DNA of 49,384 nt from Firmicutes bacterium M10-2 (GCA_000403415.2 KE159681.1:523675-573058), one strand, 5' to 3'. Positions 35,217 to 45,200 are shown, counted from the stretch's first letter. Notes: a model not told the origin generated them from the letters alone. Program-made: numbers and translations.

Positions 35217-36634
35217 TGCAATCTCACCTTCTTTATTTTCCACACTTTATTTATCCAATATTTCAGCTCTTTTTTATACAAAAGAATAAGAAGTATTATC
35301 AAAATCATTTGAGAACTATATAATATAAATGAATCAAGAATAAATAATAAAACTATAGCTTGAATTACTAATATAAAGTAGCTTAAAATATCCCTTTTTA
35401 ATTTTATTCTTAGCCTAATATATTTCTTAACATGTTTCATTCGAACCGCCCATACTACAAAATAAGATACCGCAGTTGCAATAGCGGCTCCCATTGCTCC
35501 TATAAACGGAACTAATGCAATATTCATCGCAATATTGATTGCAGCCCCAATAATCGTTGAAACCGCAAATATTTTTGAATTCCTTACCGCTGAAAATATT
35601 CCGCCTATATACCCTGACAAAGCACCAAAAACGATTGAAATGAGTAAAAAGGGAACATATTCCCATGCAATATAAAATTCTTTTGCATATAAAAACTTAG
35701 CCAAAATTTTATCAATGAATATTAGTCCAGATGCTATCATGACCATCCCAAAGTTATAAATATTATATGAATTAGTAAAAAAGCCATTTTTATCCTCTCT
35801 ATCAAAATCTTGTACTGCCGATAATGTCCATGCTTGATTAAATATTGATTGAAAAATATTAAGGATAGATGGTATTTTTGAAGCTACAGAATATATTCCA
35901 TTTTGAGCTAATCCGCAAAAGAAAATTACCACATATCGATCAGAAGCATTATTTACCCACCAAGCAATACTATTCGCAATTAGAGGTTTACTATATCTCA
36001 ACATTTTATCATTTTCTTCTTCATAGTTATCTCTAAACTTAATATTTTGAATTATATCAGCCCGTATAACTAAATAAAAACACTGAACCAATGGCCCAAT
36101 TATATTAGCTAAAAAATAACCATATAACCCCCATCGAAAAGCAAGAAGAAATAAAATATTTAAAATTATAGTAATTAGTGATGAAAAGATACTAGAAACC
36201 GATAAATCCGCAATTCTATCAATTCCTCGAATATAACACGTCAAAACTCCTGATAAAGACTGGACAAAAAACATCAAAAATAAAAAAATTCCATATTCGT
36301 TGATTACTGGACTTATATTAAAGAAAGAATTCAAAAAAAGTCCCAATATAATTAATAAATTTGCAATCAATAAATACTTTACACTAACGGTTACAATCGC
36401 TTTGCGATTAAAATTTTTATCGAGCGCAAAGCGCATTACTCCTTCTTGAATATTTAACGTTAATATTGGGAGCAATACTCCAATGGTGGTATTAAATAAA
36501 TCATATGTACCATATTGAGTAGTGGTAAGCAAATTGGTATAAAGTGGAACCAAAAAAAAACTTAAAAATTTTGTTGTGAAATTACTTAATGTTAGTAATC
36601 CTATATTTTTAAATAAATATTTATACCTATTCAC
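35213..36634 (-). CDS. wzx: Wzx-type polysaccharide flippase
   Basis: 473 residues with 14 predicted membrane segments, the MATE-like fold of oligosaccharide flippases. The start MNRYKYLFKNIGLLTLSNFT is typical of RfbX/Wzx. It moves undecaprenyl-linked repeat units across the membrane. The start is a GTG with AGGAGG 6 nt upstream. It sits in the middle of the cluster, translationally overlapping the glycerophosphotransferase. Confidence 0.92.
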   Translation of the reverse strand: MNRYKYLFKNIGLLTLSNFTTKFLSFFLVPLYTNLLTTTQYGTYDLFNTTIGVLLPILTLNIQEGVMRFALDKNFNRKAIVTVSVKYLLIANLLIILGLFLNSFFNISPVINEYGIFLFLMFFVQSLSGVLTCYIRGIDRIADLSVSSIFSSLITIILNILFLLAFRWGLYGYFLANIIGPLVQCFYLVIRADIIQNIKFRDNYEEENDKMLRYSKPLIANSIAWWVNNASDRYVVIFFCGLAQNGIYSVASKIPSILNIFQSIFNQAWTLSAVQDFDREDKNGFFTNSYNIYNFGMVMIASGLIFIDKILAKFLYAKEFYIAWEYVPFLLISIVFGALSGYIGGIFSAVRNSKIFAVSTIIGAAINIAMNIALVPFIGAMGAAIATAVSYFVVWAVRMKHVKKYIRLRIKLKRDILSYFILVIQAIVLLFILDSFILYSSQMILIILLILLYKKELKYWINKVWKIKKVRLQ

Positions 36635-36709
36635 TGAGATCCTCCTGTTTTTATTCTAGTTGATAATAGAAGAGCATTTACTATATTATTTTTCAATAAA
36701 TTTTTATAT

Positions 36710-38053
36710 TTACTCATTTTTATCCCGTTTCATAATGTCTTTATACAAAATATTTATTTCTTCTACAAAACACTTCCAATCTTTTATTGATTTTTTTGCT
36801 GTATTGATATTCAATTCATCAATATTATCAATGCTTCTTTTTAATGTTGATAATAAATCCGCCTTATTATTCGCCTCATAAATATATCCGCAATTATCGA
36901 TAATATCTTTTGCGCCTACATGACTACTTACAATTACGGGAGTATTGTAACTTAAACTTTCCAATACCGTAAATCCGAAAGTCTCATACCATTGACTAGG
37001 AGCGATAAGAATATCTCCGTTTTTAAATATTTCTTCTAAATCTTCACTAGTATAACTCTCACAAATTTTCTTTAAATATGGTCTTTTTAATTCGGTATGA
37101 GTAAATATTTGAAGTTCAAAATCACCTGGAATTTCTCTATATAATTCGTCAAGCACATCCATAAGAAAATTAAACCCTTTGTATGTTTTAGCAGGTCCCA
37201 AATAAAGAAATCTGAATTTATTATCTTTTACTTTTTTTCCTTGCTTTCGATTTAATATATCCTTATGAGATAAAGATATCACTCGATTATCCGGTAAAGT
37301 AAAATAATTAGAATATACTTTTTTTGTTAATTGAGAATTAAAATGAATACAATCTATTTTTCGAAACATTTCGATATAATAATTACGAAGATATTCATAA
37401 TTTTTCAATTTAATTTCTTTTTTTTCATATACAATCTCCTTCTTATCATTTCGGCTACGATTAACTTTCCTCAATTTAGTTACTAAAGAAGAATTCTTAA
37501 TTTTCCGATATAAAGAAGATTGTAAAAATTTAATTTCTTTTAAAGATAAAGCGTTCTGATTGCAATAATTACAATCCCTACAACAGTGATCGTTACGACA
37601 TACTTCCCCATTTTTAAAAAGAATAGTCCTAGAGCAAATACCAAAAAAGTCATGAGAAGTATAAACTATTTTGATATTCAATTCTTTTGCCACTTCGATA
37701 AACTCTCTATGTAGCCCCATTAAAGTATGGATATGAATAATATCTGGTTTTTCTTCTAAAAGAAAATTTCTATATATGTCTTTATCTACATTCTTTGTAT
37801 AGGCATATATATCTTTAATACCATCCATTAATGGCACAGGTAACGGATTTATAATTTCAACGTTTTTCACTCTATTGATAAAATCGCTTTTTTTCAACTC
37901 TGGATTTTTATCATAATTTCTTATTGCCGATGGCCACAATGCAATAACCTCATTATCTTGATGGGCTTGAGTAATCATTAAATCATAAGCTAAACGAGTC
38001 ATCCCTCCAGAGCGATAAGGAGGAAATCCTAAAAAATAATGAATGATTTTCAT
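36710..38053 (-). CDS. GT4 family glycosyltransferase
   Basis: 447 residues of GT-B fold. It begins MKIIHYFLGFPPYRSGGMTR after AAGGAGG. An inserted cysteine cluster near residues 140-170 (GICSRTILFKNGEVC, then CCRDCNYC) may bind a metal, as in several capsule GT4 enzymes. The nucleotide-sugar part has FRFLYLGPAKTYKGF and APSQWYETFGFTVLESLSYN (the EX7E motif). It adds one sugar to the lipid-linked repeat unit from the cytoplasmic side; the sugar is unknown. Confidence 0.9.
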   Translation of the reverse strand: MKIIHYFLGFPPYRSGGMTRLAYDLMITQAHQDNEVIALWPSAIRNYDKNPELKKSDFINRVKNVEIINPLPVPLMDGIKDIYAYTKNVDKDIYRNFLLEEKPDIIHIHTLMGLHREFIEVAKELNIKIVYTSHDFFGICSRTILFKNGEVCRNDHCCRDCNYCNQNALSLKEIKFLQSSLYRKIKNSSLVTKLRKVNRSRNDKKEIVYEKKEIKLKNYEYLRNYYIEMFRKIDCIHFNSQLTKKVYSNYFTLPDNRVISLSHKDILNRKQGKKVKDNKFRFLYLGPAKTYKGFNFLMDVLDELYREIPGDFELQIFTHTELKRPYLKKICESYTSEDLEEIFKNGDILIAPSQWYETFGFTVLESLSYNTPVIVSSHVGAKDIIDNCGYIYEANNKADLLSTLKRSIDNIDELNINTAKKSIKDWKCFVEEINILYKDIMKRDKNE

Positions 38054-38054
38054 T

Positions 38055-38843
38055 TTAACCTCCTTGATATCGTTGCTTTTCTTCCTCATATTTTTTTAAA
38101 ACTTTTTTTATTTCAATTTTTTGTTTAATCTTAAAAAAGAAATATTCAGCAAAATTACTTATTCCACTTTTCTGATAGTCATCATAAATTTTTCCTAATT
38201 TATTTTTTTTTTCCTTTTCTTTCCATGATGCTGCATAATGATGTATAGAGTAAGTATTAGAGGTAATATTCATTTCTCCATTAAAATTCATTGGGGCAAA
38301 ATATTCCGGAGGAAAAATACAACATTCTGATAAATATTGAATCTCATCAATATCCATTCTAAATCCAAATTGAAAGGCCGCTATGGTATTATAATAAGGG
38401 CATCCTATAAAGTTATAAATATTCGATTTGATGCAATAATGTCTTCCCTTATATTGATTAAGCATTTCTTTCAAAATTTTCGTACCTTTCTCAGCTCCAA
38501 AACCTAAACCCGTCGCAATAAATTTGCCCTCTTCCATTCCAAAAAAAGATTTATATTTCAATAGCGGATCCAATGATTTAAGTAATTCCACATCTGTATC
38601 AAGATAAATCCCTCCATATTGATTAACTACATCAAGGCGTACATAATCTGTTACAAAAGCCCACTTTCTAGCTTGATACGCTTCTTTTACATAGGAAATT
38701 TTATTTATATCATAATTATCCTCATTCCATTCAATAATTTCATAATCTGGACAATACTTTTTCCAACTTTCTATACAGCGAACAGCCAATTCCGGTAGTG
38801 GATTTCTTCCAAACCAGCAATAATGTATTTTTTTAGGTATCAT
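38055..38843 (-). CDS. GT32-type glycosyltransferase (capsular polysaccharide synthesis)
   Basis: 262 residues. MIPKKIHYCWFGRNPLP and GGIYLDTDVELLKSLDPLL (DxD metal site) are diagnostic of GT32/Och1-like bacterial enzymes. GAAGGTGA precedes ATG 38843; a longer frame has no ribosome site. Its stop is 1 nt from the GT4 start, so expression is coupled. It likely adds a hexose to the repeat unit. Confidence 0.9.
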   Translation of the reverse strand: MIPKKIHYCWFGRNPLPELAVRCIESWKKYCPDYEIIEWNEDNYDINKISYVKEAYQARKWAFVTDYVRLDVVNQYGGIYLDTDVELLKSLDPLLKYKSFFGMEEGKFIATGLGFGAEKGTKILKEMLNQYKGRHYCIKSNIYNFIGCPYYNTIAAFQFGFRMDIDEIQYLSECCIFPPEYFAPMNFNGEMNITSNTYSIHHYAASWKEKEKKNKLGKIYDDYQKSGISNFAEYFFFKIKQKIEIKKVLKKYEEEKQRYQGG

Positions 38844-38847
38844 ATAT

Positions 38848-40023
38848 TCACCTTCTTTTTTTATAAATATAATCTTTCTTGCGTTTTGAATTGAGATACA
38901 AATATACAAAATTAAAAAATATATTAATTGTCTTTATCTCTGTGATTCCATATAATGCTATAATTACTGCGATAGTGAGAGTTTTTAGATTTTTTTCTTT
39001 CCAAGCGATATCTATTATTTTCATATATCCTATAGCAAAAAGAATAGTTGGTATAATTCCCATTACTACTATCGAAAAAATGTATCCATTATCAACTGTG
39101 GTTGTTATATTCCATGTATCCCTAATAGGATTATGGATTCCAGTATAATTTAATTGAACGTTTTGTCCCCATAAAGTTAAGCTGTTTTTTGATAATAAAA
39201 ACCAATTTAAAAATATCCGATTCGTTAAAATCTTATCAACAAACTGAGAAAATTCACTAATCAAAAATGTTTTTCCCAAAATATAATTAAATAAAAAAAG
39301 GAAAGGAACTAAAAATTTTGTAATTAACAAAATACATTTATTTTTCTTTTTTGTCGCTAATTCATAAATATACATAAAAATAGGATACAGTAAAATAACT
39401 ACTGAAGCAGTTTTTGATCTAGTAATTAAAAATGTTATTCCAGAATAAACTATTGTATGCACTAACTCTTTTCTTGGTTTTTCTATTTTATTGTTCCATA
39501 TTTTTTTCATTAAATATAAATAAGCAAAAATCAAACCCGTTTGATTTTTTTGTACAAAGCCTAAAGTAAGTCCAGTTTTTAATTGAAAAACAAATGATTC
39601 CCAATCAATCGTAAAAATATAACATCCTATTCCTATTACAAATGATATTAACAAGCTATAATATAGGACTTTAATCAATCGTGTATATTTTTCACCTTTT
39701 GAAGCAACAATTAAAAGCCATGCAAAGACGAATGCAGACATTCCACTTTTATACATCCCATAAGTAAGTAAAGATGTAACAACTATAATTATAGCTAATT
39801 GCTTCTCCGTATATTTTTTATTAAAAATAACATATATTAATAAAAAATAAAAAAACAATTCTACAAAATTCTGTATTTCTAAAAATATTATATTGTCCAT
39901 AAATAATTCAACATTAGAAACAAAATACAGAATAGATAGCCAAAATAAGCAAAAATCAAAAATATAAACTTTTTTACTAATCGAAAGATTATTTAATTCT
40001 CTATTTTTCATAAAAGTATTCAT
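38848..40023 (-). CDS. wzy: Wzy-like O-antigen/capsule polymerase
   Basis: 391 residues, about ten to twelve hydrophobic segments, and a larger loop with SKNSLTLWGQNVQLNYTGIH near residues 275-300, as in Wzy polymerases. Low sequence conservation is normal for the family, so the call rests on topology and place. It would join flipped repeat units outside the membrane. Its start overlaps the GT2 stop by 4 nt. Confidence 0.78.
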   Translation of the reverse strand: MNTFMKNRELNNLSISKKVYIFDFCLFWLSILYFVSNVELFMDNIIFLEIQNFVELFFYFLLIYVIFNKKYTEKQLAIIIVVTSLLTYGMYKSGMSAFVFAWLLIVASKGEKYTRLIKVLYYSLLISFVIGIGCYIFTIDWESFVFQLKTGLTLGFVQKNQTGLIFAYLYLMKKIWNNKIEKPRKELVHTIVYSGITFLITRSKTASVVILLYPIFMYIYELATKKKNKCILLITKFLVPFLFLFNYILGKTFLISEFSQFVDKILTNRIFLNWFLLSKNSLTLWGQNVQLNYTGIHNPIRDTWNITTTVDNGYIFSIVVMGIIPTILFAIGYMKIIDIAWKEKNLKTLTIAVIIALYGITEIKTINIFFNFVYLYLNSKRKKDYIYKKRR

Positions 40024-40955
40024 TTTTTTCTCACTTCTACATACTTTCTAGGGAGTAACTCGAAAAATATAATTTTAAGTTTTTCTTTTAAATTCAGCGC
40101 ATATTTAAATGCAAAACCAAAATCAACCCCTTCTATTTCCCACTGGGTGATGTTAAATTGTCTACATTCATATAAATACATTTTTGTTAACATTCCGTAT
40201 AAATATTTTTGAAGTTCTTTATCTTGTACATCATCAAAATAACACTTCCATTCTCTTAAGTTCTGAATTGCATCATATACTTTTTTCTCATTTCTACTAG
40301 ATGTCATAATTGAATTCTCTCTAATAACATAATGGTAAAATGCTTTATCTATACATGCGATTCTTTTTGCCGACAAAAAAACTTTAGGAAGTATTTGTAC
40401 ATCTTCAAAGTATCTATTTTGTTTAAAGAATAGATTATTAACTAAAAGATATTCTCTTCGATACATATTAAGCCAAGCCGGAGCATACCACTCACCAGCT
40501 TTTATCGCTTTCTTAATAAATGTAGAAGGATCATATATAGTTCCACATGGAGTAGCATAATGGCCTAGGATAGTAGATTCGTTAGGTTTTTCTATAATTG
40601 CATTTCCTACAATAATATCTACTTCCTCTTCCAGTGCCGCCTTTATAAAATTTTCACATGCATCTAATTCAATATAGTCATCGGAATCTATATAAAGAAC
40701 ATAATCACCCATTGCTTTTTTCAGTCCAACATTTCGAGCATCCGATAGACCTCCATTTTGTTTATGAATTACCGCAATTCTATCGTCTCGTGTCACCCAA
40801 TCATCGCATATCTTTGAACTCTCATCAGTTGATCCATCATCTACTAATATTATTTCGATATTTCGATATGATTGATTAATTAAACTTTTTACACATCTAT
40901 TTAATTCTTTTTGAACATTATATACAGGGACAATAATACTTATTTTTTGATTCAT
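40020..40955 (-). CDS. GT2 family glycosyltransferase
   Basis: 311 residues, GT-A fold. MNQKISIIVPVYNVQKELNR, IILVDDGSTDESSKICDDW and DYVLYIDSDDYIELDACEN give the UDP and metal sites. The C-terminal part is helical and basic and would attach to the membrane. GGAAGG lies before the ATG. It is the first gene of the compact, overlapping run through to the acyltransferase relic. Confidence 0.92.
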   Translation of the reverse strand: MNQKISIIVPVYNVQKELNRCVKSLINQSYRNIEIILVDDGSTDESSKICDDWVTRDDRIAVIHKQNGGLSDARNVGLKKAMGDYVLYIDSDDYIELDACENFIKAALEEEVDIIVGNAIIEKPNESTILGHYATPCGTIYDPSTFIKKAIKAGEWYAPAWLNMYRREYLLVNNLFFKQNRYFEDVQILPKVFLSAKRIACIDKAFYHYVIRENSIMTSSRNEKKVYDAIQNLREWKCYFDDVQDKELQKYLYGMLTKMYLYECRQFNITQWEIEGVDFGFAFKYALNLKEKLKIIFFELLPRKYVEVRKK

Positions 40956-41499
40956 ATTTTCCTTCCTAAGGAGATCCTTTACGTCACCCCTCTCAAAATT
41001 TTGATATCACTTATCTTTATTGTATTCAAAAATCATCGCTTTTGGTCCATTTTTTATCTTTCAGAATAATCTAATTACTAAGATAAAGTAATCATTCAAA
41101 CCTATAAATCTAAATATCATTTCTATTTTTAATATTTTATTTAAACATCTTTCCATCTTGTTAGATATTTCATTGAGATTAGTTCCCCCTGTATAAACAT
41201 TTCTATTCTCCTTTCGTTTTTCTACCGAATTCTTCTTTTCCATCTACTCTATCTAATTTCTCCCATTGCGTAATTAAACGAAAAAACCACCCTTTATCTT
41301 TTATCCAACAAAATGCAATACCTTCCATTCATTAAAACTAATCCATCATAAAAGATTTCATCATATCTCCAAGGATTATGATAAACTAGGATTAGTCCCC
41401 CTCAACTTCATATCCATAAAAATTGCCATTTTTCAAGTCCAGAGAACAAGTTCACATCTAGTATTGTTCTTAAAAGCGTTCTATAATACTTTGAAATTT
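40956..41499. other. Gap inside the polysaccharide cluster with coding scraps
   Basis: No intact gene. The minus strand has a 41-codon frame at 41203-41328 (start MEGIAFCWIKDKGWFFRLIT) and nearby fragments with several stops. They may be relics of a lost gene, but I cannot name it. The 40960-41060 part should hold the GT2 promoter. Confidence 0.4.
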
Positions 41500-42750
41500 T
41501 CATATTCTTGCCACGTTTACTTCCGTAAACACATCTTCATACTGTCTACAAATCTTATCCCATGTATATTCTTCTGCTACACGCTTCTTAGCTCTCTGCC
41601 CCATCTCTACGATTTCATCCAGGCTCATCTGATCAGCCTTATCAATGAGTTTTGCCAGGCTATCCGGTTTTCGGCTCCAATATAATGCACAGTCTTCTGC
41701 TACTTCTTTGTTAAAGCCAACATCAACCAACATATTTAGATCTGTACTGCCAAGAGCCTCAATCAGTGATGGGTTAGTACCTCCAACGGTATGACCATGG
41801 AAATATGCATAAGCATTTTCTCGAATCTTCTTCAGTAATTCCTGATTATAGACTGTACCAACAAATTTGATTCTTTTATCACTCTTGAAATGAAGTTTTT
41901 CTTCTAACTCATTCAAGAATTTATCGTTCACATTTGTGATAATAGCAAAATCTTTCTTGCTTTTACTTTTCATAAATTCCCGAATCATGACTTCAAAAGA
42001 ATTCTCTGGTACAAATCGACCAACGACAAGGTAATAGTTCTTTTTCTTTAATCCTTTTTCTTTATACCAGTTAACTAGTTTCTCATCCTCATCAGCTAAC
42101 TTACTGAGTGTTAGGTCCGCACCATACGCAATAAACGTAGTCTTTGGATTTCTCCCTTTAATGCCCTTACCGTCATAGCACTTATGGATATACTTCTCGA
42201 TGTTCACAGAATCACAGACAGCAAGATCGCAATACTTGACCATCATCTGCTCAGAAATCTTCCAATATTTACGAATCGGAGCAGACCACTTAGCCCGCAT
42301 CCATTCGTGTCCATCTGGATTTAGGTACACAGTGCCTCCCAACTTATGGATTTCTTTATAAAAATGACCCGCAAAAGGTCCAATTCGACAAGCCATAATA
42401 TAGATGATTGGACGCTTAATCTGATGTTCCTTTATATACTTGCAGCAAGTATTTAATGCCGCCACATCATAATAAATCGCCTGTGCAGGTCCAATCTGAG
42501 GAATATCTATTTTAAAACAATGTGCATTATGGAATTCGAACTCATGATCATTGATGCGAGTCACACCCTCCACTTTTGTTTCGTCCATACAGCCGTCCCC
42601 GTTAGCTTTACACGCCACATGATATTTTATATTTTTCTTATCCTGGTGGTACTCTGTAAGCTTATAAACAAAAGTTTCATATCCACCATATGCGCCTAAG
42701 CTCTTAGCTCCTATCAGAAATACGTGTTGCACTTCATTTTTACGTCGCAT
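41500..42750 (-). CDS. DUF1972 glycosyltransferase (Cps2T-like rhamnosyltransferase type)
   Basis: 416 residues. The N-terminal DUF1972 domain has VFLIGAKSLGAYGGYETFV, KRPIIYIMACRIGPFAGHFY and LNPDGHEWMRAKWSAP; the C-terminal GT4 part has YLVVGRFVPENSFEVMIREF and HGHTVGGTNPSLIEALGSTD. Relatives add the second sugar, often rhamnose, in streptococcal and lactobacillar capsules. GGTAGGAAG precedes the ATG. Base composition is clearly richer in GC than the genes to its left, so it may have another origin. Confidence 0.9.
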   Translation of the reverse strand: MRRKNEVQHVFLIGAKSLGAYGGYETFVYKLTEYHQDKKNIKYHVACKANGDGCMDETKVEGVTRINDHEFEFHNAHCFKIDIPQIGPAQAIYYDVAALNTCCKYIKEHQIKRPIIYIMACRIGPFAGHFYKEIHKLGGTVYLNPDGHEWMRAKWSAPIRKYWKISEQMMVKYCDLAVCDSVNIEKYIHKCYDGKGIKGRNPKTTFIAYGADLTLSKLADEDEKLVNWYKEKGLKKKNYYLVVGRFVPENSFEVMIREFMKSKSKKDFAIITNVNDKFLNELEEKLHFKSDKRIKFVGTVYNQELLKKIRENAYAYFHGHTVGGTNPSLIEALGSTDLNMLVDVGFNKEVAEDCALYWSRKPDSLAKLIDKADQMSLDEIVEMGQRAKKRVAEEYTWDKICRQYEDVFTEVNVARI

Positions 42751-42821
42751 TCTTCCTACCCCCTATATCCAAAAATTTAAAAATATCTTTTAGTCCCACA
42801 CCTACTTCTGATCCTTTTCGC

Positions 42822-43154
42822 TCAGATTAAATGCAATACTATCTTGTAGCCCTCTACACTTGTGCTACCCTAGTACCTAGGTATGCACCTCTCAGTTCGA
42901 TCACCCCATACTACTTGCCATAAATTTTTAGAAGCACTTTTTAGTCCTTGATCAAGCCATATAATTATTTGCTTACCGAAATCACTTTCGTTTATGGTAT
43001 GTTAGTATCTGTACATCTCAATTTCATTCATATCAACGCTCAATCGAGCTTGCTCGTATGTATCAGTCAGGATGCCAATCTAATCATTAACCATGCGACC
43101 AGTATCATACTTCCTCATAGTCTTGATGAATCTCTTATCGTTCAAGCCATAAAT
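42822..43154 (-). pseudogene. Possible decayed gene, family unknown
   Basis: One minus-strand frame of 110 codons reads protein-like with only three internal stops before the final TGA: IYGLNDKRFIKTMRKYDTGR, then IGILTDTYEQARLSVDMNEI, then WLDQGLKSASKNLWQVVWGD followed by RTERCIPRY. I do not recognise the family. It could be the remains of a gene once upstream of the DUF1972 transferase. Confidence 0.35.
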
Positions 43155-43228
43155 CTAAACAATATGAACAATAAAATATTTTTCTAGTATCTAGCTTAGT
43201 GCCCGTTCAGCTTCTCCTAAATTTCTAT

Positions 43229-43292
43229 CAAGTATGATAAATATAGGAGGTGTAAAATACACAAAGCTTTTTAAATAATATCATACTTGAAA
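43229..43292. repeat. 12-bp inverted repeat with a 40-bp centre
   Basis: TCAAGTATGATA at 43229-43240 and TATCATACTTGA at 43281-43292 are exact complements. An AGGAGG sequence lies in the loop without a following ORF. Confidence 0.6.
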
Positions 43293-43616
43293 TAATCCAC
43301 AACATAAAAATCTAAAATCATAAGAATTTCTTTCGTTTGTTATGCGTATCACTTGAAAAAATAATAGAATACTGATATGTTTTTAAGTTCTATAATAAAG
43401 ATAGCATATAAGTATATACTGATTATTGGGGTTTTTCCTGGAACAAAGTCAGTATCAACATTTATGTATTCAACTCAGATGTAACTTTTAAAGGTTTAGA
43501 GTATGAATTCCTGCGATAGCTATTCCACCCTTTTTCTTTCTAAAACAAAAAGGTCCCTAAAGAGGATTTCTCCTAGGAATTGTCGGAAAAACTAATTTTT
43601 GAGTGACATCTTGAAA

Positions 43617-43662
43617 TAACAACCACACAAGAGTAGAAATGCTCCTGTGCGGTCGTTTTCTT
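43617..43662 (-). terminator. Long hairpin after the KwaA-like gene
   Basis: 16-nt arms that pair fully on the minus-strand RNA when G-U pairs are allowed (AACGACCGCACAGGAG with its partner). The three variable pairs mismatch on the plus strand, which supports minus-strand use. The T tract is weak. Confidence 0.6.
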
Positions 43663-43691
43663 ATTCCCAAGTACCGAAATGGTAGTTGAGG

Positions 43692-44258
43692 CTATTGTTT
43701 TTTTTCATTTATATCTAGTTTGATTTCATTATTCAGCGATTTTAGATATATGTATTCTCCCTTATGGGTGGTCAGCGTTCTATGACTAATTATTTTCCAT
43801 TGAATAACATTTTTATCTTCATCCTCAAGTTCACAAGTAAACATCTTGTAATTTAGTATTTCCAAACATATATTGGCACTAAAGTGGTTATGGCTAATAC
43901 ATAAAAAGCCTAGCATTACAAAAAAGATGAGAAATAACACTACCTGATCCCATTTTGTAAAATCAAAAGCAAACAAAGGAAGTATGTATGATAATAAATA
44001 TTCAGATGATATTGTTTTATCATCTGCAACATCCTTTACCATAAGCTTTGTGCTTCCTTCCTTTGAATTATGAGCAAATGCAGATTGCAATACTATGAAG
44101 GAAATAATACTTGCTAAGGAAATAACGCAAATACTTATTCTCTCTGTCCATAGATTTTCAGGACTCTCAAAGCGGCTTTTAATATCAATGAAAAGAATTG
44201 AAATCCACAACGGTAAAAATGAGGTGAAGTAAAGGCAACTTGACACAAGTTTAGACAT
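43692..44258 (-). CDS. kwaA: Small membrane protein in the KwaA position (Kiwa-like)
   Basis: 188 residues with four hydrophobic segments (about 6-24, 42-62, 88-100 and 106-126) and a soluble C-terminal domain of about 60 residues. In Kiwa defence systems KwaA is a four-helix membrane sensor that holds the DNA-acting KwaB. This protein follows a KwaB-like gene by 12 nt and has the right size, helix count and EYLLSYILPLFAF segment, but direct sequence identity to KwaA is something I cannot test. AAGGAGG precedes the ATG. Confidence 0.55.
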   Translation of the reverse strand: MSKLVSSCLYFTSFLPLWISILFIDIKSRFESPENLWTERISICVISLASIISFIVLQSAFAHNSKEGSTKLMVKDVADDKTISSEYLLSYILPLFAFDFTKWDQVVLFLIFFVMLGFLCISHNHFSANICLEILNYKMFTCELEDEDKNVIQWKIISHRTLTTHKGEYIYLKSLNNEIKLDINEKKQ

Positions 44259-44270
44259 TTATCAGCCTCC

Positions 44271-45200
44271 TTATTCCCATTTTTTTGAGCTTGATACTTC
44301 CATAGGATTGTCATCAAATGGGTCAACCATACCCCTGTCACATAATAGCTTAATAAGCTTATCAGCTGCTCCCGGCTGGCTCATATCAAATTTATCCCCA
44401 TCCAGAGGAATATTAAATTTCTTGCTCATTTTCTTTCTACTATCTACATTCTTCAGCTTTTGCAAACGTGATTCGTTAAATGAAATAAATTTTCTCGGAT
44501 TGTGTCTACAACTTGCAACACCGCTAAACGCTTCAGCATCATTAATTATGTTTGAATTTGTGATATTAGTGATTTGTTTTTTGCAAACAGCCTTATAAGC
44601 TCTCTCCATATTAAATAAATTCTCTCCGGCAAGTGTGAGCATATAAACAATTTCATCAACAATTACAACATCAATGGCTGGTCTCAGGGAGATGACCTTA
44701 TCAGAAATTTCTGTAAATGTTCCATTAGAACGCAAAAACTTGTGTTTTAATGATGTAACAGGATTTTGCATGGAAATCAGTTTTACTGATAATTCTTCTC
44801 CATCGATAGGAATCACGCCTTTAAGAATATATGCTCGTGCAGAAAATTCAAGAGGGTCAACCTCAGAATCAGGATTTCCAATTGCTTTAATTAATGCTGA
44901 ACATTCTGTTGAAATCAACTCATTGTCGGTAGTCAATTTATAAATCGTTTTATCCACAGTAGATCCGTCATAATCAGTTACGCTCTCAAACATTTTTTCT
45001 AATCCTTTTTCTTGAGAGCAATATCTGTCAGAAATCTCAGACAAAAAATTCGTAAGAGTACCTTCTGGAGATAATGTAATTTCTCGCCCACAATATGTAG
45101 TTCCATTTCTCTTTGAATTCTTAATTTGCAAAAGTTGTAACGAGCAAGCTTCGCAGGTTGCTACTTTTTCAAATATACTTTTTATTTTGTCTATTGACAT
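44271..45200 (-). CDS. kwaB: KwaB-like protein (DUF4868)
   Basis: 309 residues, close to known KwaB length (about 315). The C-terminal half has the DUF4868 style: RPAIDVVIVDEIVYMLTL, NLFNMERAYKAVCKK, CRHNPRKFISFNESRLQKL and KLIKLLCDRGMVDPFDDNPM. KwaB binds DNA and blocks phage replication once released by membrane KwaA. The ATG overlaps the end of the HsdR fragment by 10 bp and has GAGGTG upstream, so the two genes shared an operon before the restriction gene lost its 5' part. The family call is from memory of motifs. Confidence 0.65.
   Translation of the reverse strand: MSIDKIKSIFEKVATCEACSLQLLQIKNSKRNGTTYCGREITLSPEGTLTNFLSEISDRYCSQEKGLEKMFESVTDYDGSTVDKTIYKLTTDNELISTECSALIKAIGNPDSEVDPLEFSARAYILKGVIPIDGEELSVKLISMQNPVTSLKHKFLRSNGTFTEISDKVISLRPAIDVVIVDEIVYMLTLAGENLFNMERAYKAVCKKQITNITNSNIINDAEAFSGVASCRHNPRKFISFNESRLQKLKNVDSRKKMSKKFNIPLDGDKFDMSQPGAADKLIKLLCDRGMVDPFDDNPMEVSSSKKWE

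Larger units (their letters stand above)
42751..43691. other. Long non-coding gap with a decayed frame and an inverted repeat
   Basis: 940 bp without an intact gene, between the polysaccharide cluster and the defence scar. It holds the relic at 42822-43154, the 12-bp inverted repeat at 43229/43281 and the terminator at 43617-43662. The rest shows nothing I recognise. Confidence 0.6.

Noticed and set aside
41330-41420. Possible RHS-repeat relic (NPWRYDEIFYDG-like reading on minus)
   Set aside because: The resemblance to the RHS core is loose and covers fewer than 25 residues, interrupted by stops.
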